Below the pieces are notes generated by a model that was given only the letters and a program-made list of their open reading frames with translations, was not told where the DNA came from and did no database searches. From contig JBDKRG010000004.1 of NCBI GenBank assembly GCA_039683515.1, forward strand, positions 195,751 to 259,750: a stretch of DNA of 64,000 nt, read 5' to 3'. The position numbers were made by a program, and so were the translations under genes. The stretch comes from JAJFUE01 sp039683515. Lineage in GTDB: Bacteria; Sumerlaeota; Sumerlaeia; MVZB01. Positions within the stretch are counted from its first letter, which is position 1. The number at the start of each line of letters is the position of its first letter. Below are positions 50,155 to 57,542 of the stretch, in pieces.

Positions 50155-52320
50155 ATGTCCGCTAGAATTTTTCTTCAAATCGCGCTGCTCGTTTCATTCG
50201 TGCTCGCGCCGGCATGCGTCCTGGCCCAGACGGTCAACACCTCGATGTGGGTGACCGACGGCAACGTCAATGCCGTTGCGTGCAGCTCGACCACGATGTA
50301 CATCGGCGGCAAATTCACCTATGTCGGCCCCTGCACCGGCAATGCGGCCCCGGTCAACTGGACCACGGGCGACGTCGTGTCCACCTACCAGAAGGTCAAC
50401 GGGCGGGTCATGACGTCGATCGCCGACGGTTACGGCGGCTGGTATATCGGCGGCAACTTCACGAAGATCGGCTCCACGTCGGTCAGCTACGTCGCCCACA
50501 TCAAGGCCAACGGCACGCTCGACCCGACGTGGAGCCCGAAGGTCGACGGGGTCGTCCTGGCCCTTTCGCTCTACGGGCAGCGCGTCTATCTCGGCGGCAA
50601 TTTCACGACCGTCGGTGGGGTGTCGCGCCCCTACCTGGCGGCGGTCGACTCGGCGACGGGCAAATTGGTCACCACCTTCAATGCCAATGCGAACGGGGCC
50701 GTCAACGCGCTGATCTCGACCGGCACGGTGGTTTACGTGGCCGGCAGTTTCACGTCGATCGGCCAGGACGGGCGCAATTACCTGGCCTCGCTGTACACGG
50801 CGACCGGCGACGCGACGCTGTGGAACCCCGCTCCGGACGGTCCCGTCAACTCGTTTGCGCTGGTGGGCAACCAGCTGTTCATCGGCGGCGGTTTCCAGAA
50901 CGTCGGCGGCGGCGCGCATCAATACATCGCCGCGATCAACACCAGCACGGGCAAGGGGAACGACTACTGGAATCCCGGCGCCAACGGGGCCATCACCCAG
51001 ATCGTGGCCTCCGGAACGACGCTCTTCGTCGCCGGCAATTTCACGCGGATCGGCTATACGGCTCGCAACTGGGTGGCGGCCATCAACAGCTTCGGCCAAG
51101 GGATTGCGACGTATTGGAATCCCAATGTCGAGGGCGACTTCGGCTGCGTGAACGCGATCGCGGTGTTCAACGACGCCAACATTTACATCGGCGGCAATTT
51201 CACCAAGGTGGGCGGCCTCGATCGCCACAACCTGGCGATGGTCGACGGGACCAACGGCACGCCCAAGGCGACGTGGGTCGCCCATACGAACGGGGAGGTC
51301 CAGTCGCTGTCGGTCTCCTACAATTCGATCTATGTGGGCGGGCTCTGCACCAGCATCGACGGGCAGCTGCGCACCAACGCCGCGGCGATGACGCTCACCT
51401 CCGGCGCCGTCACGGCCTGGGAACCGAAGCCGGACAACGTGGTCAACACGCTGGCCGTCAGCGGCCAGACCGTGTATGCCGGCGGCGAGTTCCACGGCAT
51501 CGGCGGTCTGGTGCGCAACCATATCGCGGCGGTCGACGCCGTGAGCGGCAAGGCCAAGACCGAATGGAATCCCAACGCCAACAACATCGTGAAAACGGTC
51601 GTGGTGTCCGGCTCGAACATTTACGCCGGCGGCGCGTTCACGAACATCGGCGGCCAGTCGCGCTATTACATCGCGTTGCTCGACAACGCCCTCGGCAAGG
51701 CGTCTACCACCTGGAACCCGATCGCCGACAGCACGGTCAACTGCATCACGCTGTCCGGCTCGACGATGTATGTCGGCGGCCAGTTCGCCAAGATCGGCGG
51801 GGTGGTGCGCAACCGGATCGCGGCGCTGAACATCTCGACCGCCAAGACGACGTCATGGGACCCGAACGCGAAGGGTTGGGTCCACGCGATCGCGGTCGCG
51901 GACTCGACGGTTTACGTCGGCGGCGGGTTCACCTCCATCGGCGGGCAGACGCGCAACCGGATCGCGGCCCTGAGCGCCTCGACCGGCCTGGCCACGTCGT
52001 GGAATCCCAACGCCAACATGGACGTGAACTCGCTCGCGGTCTGGGGCTCGACCGTTTATGCCGGCGGGAAGTTCTACAAGATCGGCGGGCAGACGCGCAA
52101 TTACTTCGCGGCCCTCGACGCCACCACCAACAATGCCAGGAGCTGGAATCCCAAGGCCGACGGCGAGGTGTTCAAGGTCATGATCGTCGGCGAGCGGCTG
52201 TATGTCGGCGGCGCGTTCAAATCCATCGTCGGCGAGCCGCAATCCTACATCGCGCAGCTCAGGCTGCCCGCGCTCCCAACGCCCAAGAACGCGGCCGAAA
52301 CCTGGGCCGTTTACGATTGA
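50155..52320 (+). CDS. secreted 14-repeat beta-propeller protein (delta-60/DUF5122-like)
   Basis: The 721-aa protein has a signal peptide (cleavage near VLA-QT, residue 24) and then fourteen copies of a roughly 48-residue unit: V-Y-x-G-G-x-F-T-x-I-G-G-x-x-R-N-x-I-A-A-L, then T-G-x-x-T-x-W-N-P-N-A. Such delta-60 repeats build propellers on the cell surface or in the periplasm. Fourteen units suggest two seven-bladed propellers. No catalytic residues were seen, and no sorting domain follows the last unit. It is unrelated in repeat type to the kelch protein at 6877. The ATG lies directly after GGGGAGGAG, a tight ribosome site; the longer upstream frame is AT-rich. Confidence 0.82.
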   Translation: MSARIFLQIALLVSFVLAPACVLAQTVNTSMWVTDGNVNAVACSSTTMYIGGKFTYVGPCTGNAAPVNWTTGDVVSTYQKVNGRVMTSIADGYGGWYIGGNFTKIGSTSVSYVAHIKANGTLDPTWSPKVDGVVLALSLYGQRVYLGGNFTTVGGVSRPYLAAVDSATGKLVTTFNANANGAVNALISTGTVVYVAGSFTSIGQDGRNYLASLYTATGDATLWNPAPDGPVNSFALVGNQLFIGGGFQNVGGGAHQYIAAINTSTGKGNDYWNPGANGAITQIVASGTTLFVAGNFTRIGYTARNWVAAINSFGQGIATYWNPNVEGDFGCVNAIAVFNDANIYIGGNFTKVGGLDRHNLAMVDGTNGTPKATWVAHTNGEVQSLSVSYNSIYVGGLCTSIDGQLRTNAAAMTLTSGAVTAWEPKPDNVVNTLAVSGQTVYAGGEFHGIGGLVRNHIAAVDAVSGKAKTEWNPNANNIVKTVVVSGSNIYAGGAFTNIGGQSRYYIALLDNALGKASTTWNPIADSTVNCITLSGSTMYVGGQFAKIGGVVRNRIAALNISTAKTTSWDPNAKGWVHAIAVADSTVYVGGGFTSIGGQTRNRIAALSASTGLATSWNPNANMDVNSLAVWGSTVYAGGKFYKIGGQTRNYFAALDATTNNARSWNPKADGEVFKVMIVGERLYVGGAFKSIVGEPQSYIAQLRLPALPTPKNAAETWAVYD

Positions 52321-52364
52321 TGCGGCGCGGCCGCGGCGTTTTCGGAATCGTCGGCGACCGGAAA

Positions 52365-52402
52365 AAGAAAATCGCGGAGCGGCCTGGCGGCTGCTCCGCG
52401 AT
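52365..52402 (-). terminator. terminator of rplS
   Basis: Arms ATCGCGGAGC (52371-52380) and GCTCCGCGAT (52393-52402) are perfectly complementary. On the minus strand the stem is followed by TTTCTTTTTC. It lies 49 bp past the rplS stop codon. Confidence 0.85.
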
Positions 52403-52450
52403 CTGTATTTGACGAACCCGCGCTTGCGCCCGGGTCACGGCATTGCAAAC

Positions 52451-52885
52451 TTACTCGGCCTTGGGCTCTTCGGCCGCGGGCTGCTCGAGGGCGCCTTCGG
52501 CCTCCAGGAGCTGGATCATGCGGCCCTTCTCGCCGCGCTTGCGGCGGGTCTCGGCGATGCGGGCCTGCTTGCCGGTCAGGTCGCGCAGGTAGTAAAGCTT
52601 CGAGCGGCGGACGCGGCCGTGACGGACGACCTTGATCTCCTCGATGCGCGGCGAGTGAAGCGGGAAAATACGCTCCATGCCGACGCCGAAGGAGACGCGG
52701 CGGACGGTGAAGGTCTCGTCCATCCCGCCCCGATGGCGGCCGATGCAGACGCCTTCGAAGTTCTGGATACGCTCTTTGTCGCCTTCGACGATGCGCACGG
52801 CGACGCGGACGGTATCGCCCGGGCGGAAGTCAGGGACTTCCTTTTTCATGAAGCTTTCTTCGAGATTCCTGACGAGCTGGTTCAT
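52451..52885 (-). CDS. rplS: 50S ribosomal protein L19
   Basis: The 144-aa protein matches L19: DFRPGDTVRVAVRIVEGDKE near residue 19, QNFEGVCIGRHRGG near 41, FTVRRVSFGVGMERIFPLHS near 58 and RRSKLYYLRDLTGKQARI near 91. It sits at the 30S-50S interface. The C-terminus has an acidic Ala/Glu-rich extension of about 20 residues beyond the usual end. It is not beside rpsP-rimM-trmD, the common gene order, in this window. Confidence 0.96.
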   Translation of the reverse strand: MNQLVRNLEESFMKKEVPDFRPGDTVRVAVRIVEGDKERIQNFEGVCIGRHRGGMDETFTVRRVSFGVGMERIFPLHSPRIEEIKVVRHGRVRRSKLYYLRDLTGKQARIAETRRKRGEKGRMIQLLEAEGALEQPAAEEPKAE

Positions 52886-53069
52886 GGTGACGGGTCACTC
52901 CAGGTTCTATTACGCACACACAAAGACCTAATACAGTAACAATTGGGATCGGCGGCGCGCAAGAGGAAAATGATCGTTAAATCAGACAAAATCAGTCTGA
53001 ATCGGAGGCAAATTCGAAACAAAAACGAGAAACCCGATGAAAAATAAAAAAATGAATGATTTGGCGCAT

Positions 53070-53162
53070 TCAGCCTTTCCACAGTTTTGCGGCCATCGAG
53101 GCCGTGACGGCGTGCGTCAGGATCAGGAGCGCCACGCAGCCGGCCCAGCCGGCGAACCCGGC
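53070..53162 (-). other. in-frame hydrophobic extension after the mlaD-like amber stop
   Basis: Directly after the TAG of the mlaD-like gene, the same frame continues for 30 codons with strong coding-type composition and then TGA. It would add AGFAGWAGCVALLILTHAVT and ASMAAKLWKG, a plausible transmembrane helix with a basic end. The TAG lies in REP-like sequence (TAGGCCGGGTTCGCCGG). It could be a C-terminal anchor cut off by REP insertion or mutation, or reached by readthrough. See findings. Confidence 0.4.
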
Positions 53163-54089
53163 CTACGCCGCGGGGGTGGGGGTTGGCTGCGGCGTTGCCG
53201 GAGTCGGTGTCGGCGCCGGCGTGCGCATTTTGTCGAGCGCCTGGTCGATCTCGCTTATCGTCTGGTTGAACGTGTCGACCACGTATTTCTGGCCCAGGGC
53301 GCGCAGCTTTTCGAGCATCGGGCCGATTTCGGTCTTGATGTTCGCCCACTGCTTCATGAGTTCGTCGACGGCGAGGGCGCCTTTTTCGCGCATGAGGGCG
53401 ATGAACCGCTCGATCTTTTCGAGGATCTGCTGGTAGAGCGTCCGGGCCTCGGGGCTGGTCGCGCCTTCCTTCATCTGGCGGCCGGCGTCCCTGAGCCGGG
53501 CGCTCCACTCCTTCGTTTTGGCGCGGAGGGCCTCGGTGAGCTTCGAGCCCTGTTCGGAAAGTTTTTGCGTGGCGGGCCCCGCGCTTTCCTTGATCGCCTC
53601 GGCGGCCTCGCCGATCGTCTCGGACAGGTTCTCGGCCGCGTTGCCGAGCCCCTGTTTGACCTTCCAGATTTGCAGGTCGATGAGGCTGTTGACGCCGATG
53701 ATCTGGCTGCCGTCCTTCATCGGCTGGGCGCCTTCGCCCTTGGGGTTGAGGATCTCGACGACCTTCTGGCCGGAGACGTTCGGCAGCGAGACGTTGCTGA
53801 TGAACGCGGTGGAATCCGAGCGGACCTTGGCCGCCTGATCCGAATTGACGCGGACGACGACGTCGACGCGGGGCGGCTCGTTCGAGATCAGCTTGACCGA
53901 CTTGACGGTGCCGACGTCGACGCCGTTGATCTGGACCTTGTCGCCTTTTTGCAGGCCCTTGGCGTCCTCGAACACGACGGTGTAGGTGAGCGCGCGGGCC
54001 TGGGCGATCACGAGGACGAGGATGACGATCAGAAAACCGATCACCCCCGTGGCGAGCAGACCCAATCCGATGCGTCGTTCCTGATTCAT
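53163..54089 (-). CDS. MCE-domain protein (MlaD-like)
   Basis: The 308-aa protein has one N-terminal transmembrane helix (about 8-30) and a single MCE domain (about 36-118: YTVVFEDAKGLQKGDKVQIN, then GVDVGTVKSV and VSGQKVVEILNPKG). A long helical region follows (about 130-285), then a Pro/Thr-rich end (TPAPTPTPATPQPTPTPAA). MlaD-type proteins form hexamers that carry lipids between inner and outer membrane with MlaE/F. No mlaEF genes are adjacent in this window. GGAGGT precedes the ATG. The TAG stop sits in a REP-like sequence. Confidence 0.85.
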   Translation of the reverse strand: MNQERRIGLGLLATGVIGFLIVILVLVIAQARALTYTVVFEDAKGLQKGDKVQINGVDVGTVKSVKLISNEPPRVDVVVRVNSDQAAKVRSDSTAFISNVSLPNVSGQKVVEILNPKGEGAQPMKDGSQIIGVNSLIDLQIWKVKQGLGNAAENLSETIGEAAEAIKESAGPATQKLSEQGSKLTEALRAKTKEWSARLRDAGRQMKEGATSPEARTLYQQILEKIERFIALMREKGALAVDELMKQWANIKTEIGPMLEKLRALGQKYVVDTFNQTISEIDQALDKMRTPAPTPTPATPQPTPTPAA

Positions 54090-54116
54090 CGTCGGTCACC
54101 TCCGGGGGGAAGAGTA

Positions 54117-54153
54117 GTCCTGAGTCCTGAGTGCTGAGTCCTGGGTCCTGAGG
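54117..54153. repeat. TCCTGAG/TCCTGGG word array
   Basis: Tandem GTCCTGAGTCCTGAGTGCTG followed by AGTCCTGGGTCCTGAGG, upstream of the mlaD-like gene. It is the reverse complement of the words at 3814-3836. Confidence 0.7.
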
Positions 54154-54179
54154 TGGAGAGCTAAGATGTGGGTTTAATT

Positions 54180-54219
54180 CCGAGTCCCGAGGCCGATGAT
54201 GTCAGCGCTCGGGACTCGG
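54180..54219 (-). terminator. hairpin after the cpoB-like gene
   Basis: Perfect 12-bp arms CCGAGTCCCGAG (54180-54191) and CTCGGGACTCGG (54208-54219), 14 bp beyond the cpoB-like stop on the minus strand. Only a short AATTAAA follows, so it is a weak or Rho-assisted terminator. Confidence 0.55.
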
Positions 54220-54233
54220 TGTTTCAAGCGAGC

Positions 54234-55079
54234 TTAGTGAGTCGGGGTGGCGCCGCCCTTGGCAGCCTTCTCGGCTTCGATCTGGGCCATGGCGTCACGC
54301 ACGCGCTGGATGCCGGGATACTCGGGGTAAATATCGACGATGTTCTTGTAATAATTGAGGGCGGTATCCAGGTCGCCGGCCTGGCGACGGATCTGGGCGA
54401 GTTTCTCGAAGCTCGACCATGCGCGCTCGTGCTTCTGGTTCGCCTTGATCAGGGACAGGAAGGCATCCTCGGCGGCCTTGCCGTCGTTGGCCTTCATGTG
54501 GTTGACGGCCTGCCAGTACTGGATCTCGACGCGCTGGTCGGCGGTCGGGTTCTGCTCGAGAGCCTGGCGGAACCCTTCGCGGGCCTGGTCGTACTGGCCG
54601 TTGTTGAACATCTGGGCGGCGGTGTTGAAGGCCTGGACGGCCGGGGTGCCGCCGCTCATCGGCTGGGCCTGGTCTTCGCTCGGGGCGGGAGCCTGGCCGC
54701 TCAGCGGCGTCATGCCGGGCTGAGCGCTCATCGGTGGCCAACCCTTTTCGCGGGCGATCCTATCAAGCACGACCATCATGGCCTGCATCTGCTGGTTCAT
54801 CTGGGTGATCTGGGTCTGCTGATCCCTGACCATCTTGGCGAGATCATCGACCGCGGGCTGGACGTTGGGGCAGCTGTCGACTTTGTTTTCGATCGAAGTC
54901 AGCGACGAGGTGATCTTGGCGTCGATCAACTCCTGGCGTTTGGTCGATTCGGCCAGCATCTGCTTCATGTCGTAGATGTCGCGGACCGTGCCGGCGTCGT
55001 TGGGGATCATCGGCGCGCATCCTGCGAGGGTCAGCACTGCCGCGGCCGCGGCCAGGTACCGGAAGAGGTTAGTCTTCAT
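54234..55079 (-). CDS. CpoB/YbgF-like TPR lipoprotein
   Basis: The 281-aa protein has a lipoprotein signal (LAGC, Cys about residue 21), then a coiled-coil region with a heptad-like DQQTQITQMNQQMQAMM stretch near 88-105, a Pro/Ala-rich linker, and a C-terminal TPR array (about 155-265: AFNTAAQMFNNGQYDQAREG, KAAEDAFLSLIKAN, AGDLDTALNYYKNIVD). This order (signal, coiled coil, linker, TPR) is that of CpoB/YbgF, which links the Tol-Pal complex to cell-wall synthesis during division. It is followed by Pal on the same strand upstream, supporting a Tol-Pal job. TolQRAB are not in the window. Confidence 0.82.
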   Translation of the reverse strand: MKTNLFRYLAAAAAVLTLAGCAPMIPNDAGTVRDIYDMKQMLAESTKRQELIDAKITSSLTSIENKVDSCPNVQPAVDDLAKMVRDQQTQITQMNQQMQAMMVVLDRIAREKGWPPMSAQPGMTPLSGQAPAPSEDQAQPMSGGTPAVQAFNTAAQMFNNGQYDQAREGFRQALEQNPTADQRVEIQYWQAVNHMKANDGKAAEDAFLSLIKANQKHERAWSSFEKLAQIRRQAGDLDTALNYYKNIVDIYPEYPGIQRVRDAMAQIEAEKAAKGGATPTH

Positions 55080-55150
55080 AAATCCACTCTTTCTCCGTCT
55101 TCGATCGACTCTAAGGGCCGACCGGCTGAATTGAACTCACAAGGATCTGA

Positions 55151-55765
55151 TTAATAATACACCAAAAACTCGACGCGGCGATTCTTTGCGTAGGCTTCCT
55201 CGCTGTCGCCGGGGACGGCCGGGTTTTCCTCGCCGTAGCTGATTGTGTGCAGCCGGTTGGCGCTGACGCCCTTGCCGACGAGGTAAGCCATGACGCTCTT
55301 GGCGCGGCGCTCGCCGAGGTTCAGGTTGTATTCTGTCGAACCGCGCGCGTCGCAGTGGCCGCCGAGCTGGATTTCGCTGGACGAATTGGACTGCAGCCAC
55401 GCAAGGTTGCCGTCGAGGACGGCCTGGGCTTCGGCGGTCAGCTGATCGCTGTCGTAGTCGAAATAGGCGGTGCGCAGCTCGGGGACGGTGGCCGTCTGGC
55501 CGCCGATCGGACGGTTGGCCGCAAGCTGGCTGGCATCGGGCGCCGGCAGGGTGGAGCCGGAGCCAAGTCCGCCGGCGGCGTCGGGCGGCGGCGGCAGGAC
55601 CATCTTGTCGGCCGTGATCGAGGTCTCGGTCGGGCTCTTGCGCCAGAATTGCCACCAATGCTTGCGCGGCAGGCTGGAGCAGCCGACCGGTCCGAGCGTC
55701 AGCACGAGCATGACGACCAGCAGGGTAAAGGAACTGGAGCGGGTCCAGCTGGAGCGGGTGATCAT
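55151..55765 (-). CDS. pal: peptidoglycan-associated lipoprotein Pal
   Basis: The 204-aa protein has a lipoprotein signal (VGC, Cys about residue 29), a Pro/Gly-rich linker (about 60-90) and an OmpA-like domain: AYFDYDSDQLTAEAQAVLDG near 100, GGHCDARGSTEYNLNLGERR near 134, and AYAKNRRVEFLVYY at the C-terminus. The diaminopimelate-binding Asp and Arg (D and R of the NLNLGERRA region and the NRRVEF end) are present. Pal anchors the outer membrane to peptidoglycan. Shine-Dalgarno AGGAGG precedes the ATG. It forms a two-gene unit with the cpoB-like gene 71 bp downstream. Confidence 0.9.
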   Translation of the reverse strand: MITRSSWTRSSSFTLLVVMLVLTLGPVGCSSLPRKHWWQFWRKSPTETSITADKMVLPPPPDAAGGLGSGSTLPAPDASQLAANRPIGGQTATVPELRTAYFDYDSDQLTAEAQAVLDGNLAWLQSNSSSEIQLGGHCDARGSTEYNLNLGERRAKSVMAYLVGKGVSANRLHTISYGEENPAVPGDSEEAYAKNRRVEFLVYY

Positions 55766-55952
55766 TGTTCATCCTCCTGCAGATGAGAAACAGTTCGCCG
55801 CCCGTGGGCAAGCCATGCAGGCGGTTTGTTCAATCGGGTCAATTTAAGCATATCCGGCCGTCTTTTCCAGCCATAAATCGGCATGGCCGCGGCGGTTCAT
55901 CAGATCAGAATCGCGGGAGGGGCGAAAAGTTTGGTTTTTTGAGCAAAATCGG

Positions 55953-57437
55953 TCAACGACGGATCTTCAGGACGATGTCGCCGGGGGAGCGCATCCCGTT
56001 GGTCGGGTCGTAGGCGAGGAGGCCGTTCTGGTCCTTGAGATCCGGGCCGAGGCTATAGAAGAGGGTGGCTGTCGTGGCGCCGGACATGTGGAACGGGGCT
56101 TCGGCGTACGGGTCGCGCCACGGGGAGTCGTGCGTGATCGCTGCGGGCGGCGCGGCGTGGGCCAGTTTCCACTCGATCGCCGCGCGCATCAGGTTCAGCT
56201 CGGACTCGTGGCGGAGACCGTTAATCAGATAGTTCAGGTGAAAACCTTGATTTGAGCTTTTGGGAAAGAGCGGGTTGTCCTTGGGGTAACTCACCGGCGG
56301 CATCCGGACAATATCCGGCCAGGGCGCGCTTGCGTGCTGGATGAGTGCGCCGAAAAACTGGTCGTGTTCCGTGATGAGCCGCGCGATGTCGCGCTTGTAG
56401 CGCATGGCGCGAAGCGAGGTTTCCGCGATCCGGTCCAGGCGCGGCCAATCCACCCCCCATGCCGTCTTGTGGTAGTAATAGAATTTTTCTTTGACGTCGT
56501 AGCCGAAAAAGTGCGTGCGCCAGGGCGTGCTGGTCAGCTTTTCAATCGTTCGTTTCCGCATGGCCGGGTATTCGAGCGGAAGCATCACGCCGGCCCAGCC
56601 CTGCGGGAAGACGTCCGCGCGGGCATCGGCCATGATCTTTCGCCATGCGGTCAGTTGCGAAGTCGTGAGGGCGTCGGTGTTCAGCATGTTTTCGAATGTT
56701 TTCCTGACGCTGAGGATCGACCGGCCGGTCGCGGATTTCATGACGTTGACCGGCTCGCTGCCGTAATTGTCCACGATGCGCATGGCGGCGCGCAGGCGGC
56801 GCTCGGCGCCGGCCGGGTCGTTCATCTCAAGCCGCCGCTGGGCTTCGGCGGCCAGGACGCGCGCGCCTTCGACGACGCTGATCGCGGGGATCGGCACCTG
56901 GGTGGGATCGGGGGCGTTTGCAATGGCGGCGACGGTGCGGACCGGCAGCCCCGAGCTCTCGCCAAAACGCAGATACAAGTCGACAACGTCGGCGTTCTCG
57001 ACGAGCCACTGGGCCAGTTTCGGAGGAAGAGGTTTTCCCGGCTGCCATGAATCGCGCGTTTCGCCGGCGTCGATGACTTTCAGGGCGCTGATGAATCCGC
57101 CGAGTGTCTTGATCGCGGTGATTTTGGGGTAAAGCTCGACGCCGTCGAGTTTGGCCAGCCCGCGGGATTCCTCGGCGAGGAACGACTCGTAGTCCTTGCC
57201 GCTGGCGGCGCGGGCGATCGGGAACGATGAGGTGGTGGCGGTCGTGAATTCCTGGATGACGCGCGCGCGGGCGGCATGGAAGCTTTGCGGTGGCTGTTGC
57301 AGTTGCGGGGGAAGGGATTGGCGGTTGATGGCGGCGCTGATGACGTAAATGACGAATGGGATCAGAATCGTCATCAACAAGAGGGAGATCCCAACCCAGG
57401 GGAATTGTTGTTTCTTGACAGGCGCCTGATTTGTCAT
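55953..57437 (-). CDS. GspG-tail membrane protein, paralogue D
   Basis: The 494-aa protein is a distant relative of paralogues A to C, located 10 kb away. It has a short N-terminus (MTNQAPVKKQQFPW), one transmembrane helix (about 14-36), LPPQLQQPPQSF and a large helical domain with WLVENADVVDLYLRFGESSG near 135. The C-terminus reads TATLFYSLGPDLKDQNGLLA, then YDPTNGMRSPGDIVLKIRR, the cleanest example of the tail. It is monocistronic, between pal (112 bp beyond the pal leader) and comEC. Function unknown. Confidence 0.75.
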   Translation of the reverse strand: MTNQAPVKKQQFPWVGISLLLMTILIPFVIYVISAAINRQSLPPQLQQPPQSFHAARARVIQEFTTATTSSFPIARAASGKDYESFLAEESRGLAKLDGVELYPKITAIKTLGGFISALKVIDAGETRDSWQPGKPLPPKLAQWLVENADVVDLYLRFGESSGLPVRTVAAIANAPDPTQVPIPAISVVEGARVLAAEAQRRLEMNDPAGAERRLRAAMRIVDNYGSEPVNVMKSATGRSILSVRKTFENMLNTDALTTSQLTAWRKIMADARADVFPQGWAGVMLPLEYPAMRKRTIEKLTSTPWRTHFFGYDVKEKFYYYHKTAWGVDWPRLDRIAETSLRAMRYKRDIARLITEHDQFFGALIQHASAPWPDIVRMPPVSYPKDNPLFPKSSNQGFHLNYLINGLRHESELNLMRAAIEWKLAHAAPPAAITHDSPWRDPYAEAPFHMSGATTATLFYSLGPDLKDQNGLLAYDPTNGMRSPGDIVLKIRR

Positions 57438-57508
57438 CCAACAAGACCTCGCATGAATGTTCTACCAAACATATGTCGCGCGAGAGGGGGAAAAGTTTAT
57501 GAATAAAT

Positions 57509-57542
57509 TCCGCCTGAAGGCGGGACTACGAACGGGCGCCTA
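57509..57542. repeat. CGCCTGAAGGCGGGACTAC-type repeat at the comEC end
   Basis: CGCCTGAAGGCGGGACTAC followed by GAACGGGCGCCTAC. The last CTA is the comEC stop codon (TAG on the minus strand), another case of a stop inside a repeat. Confidence 0.55.
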
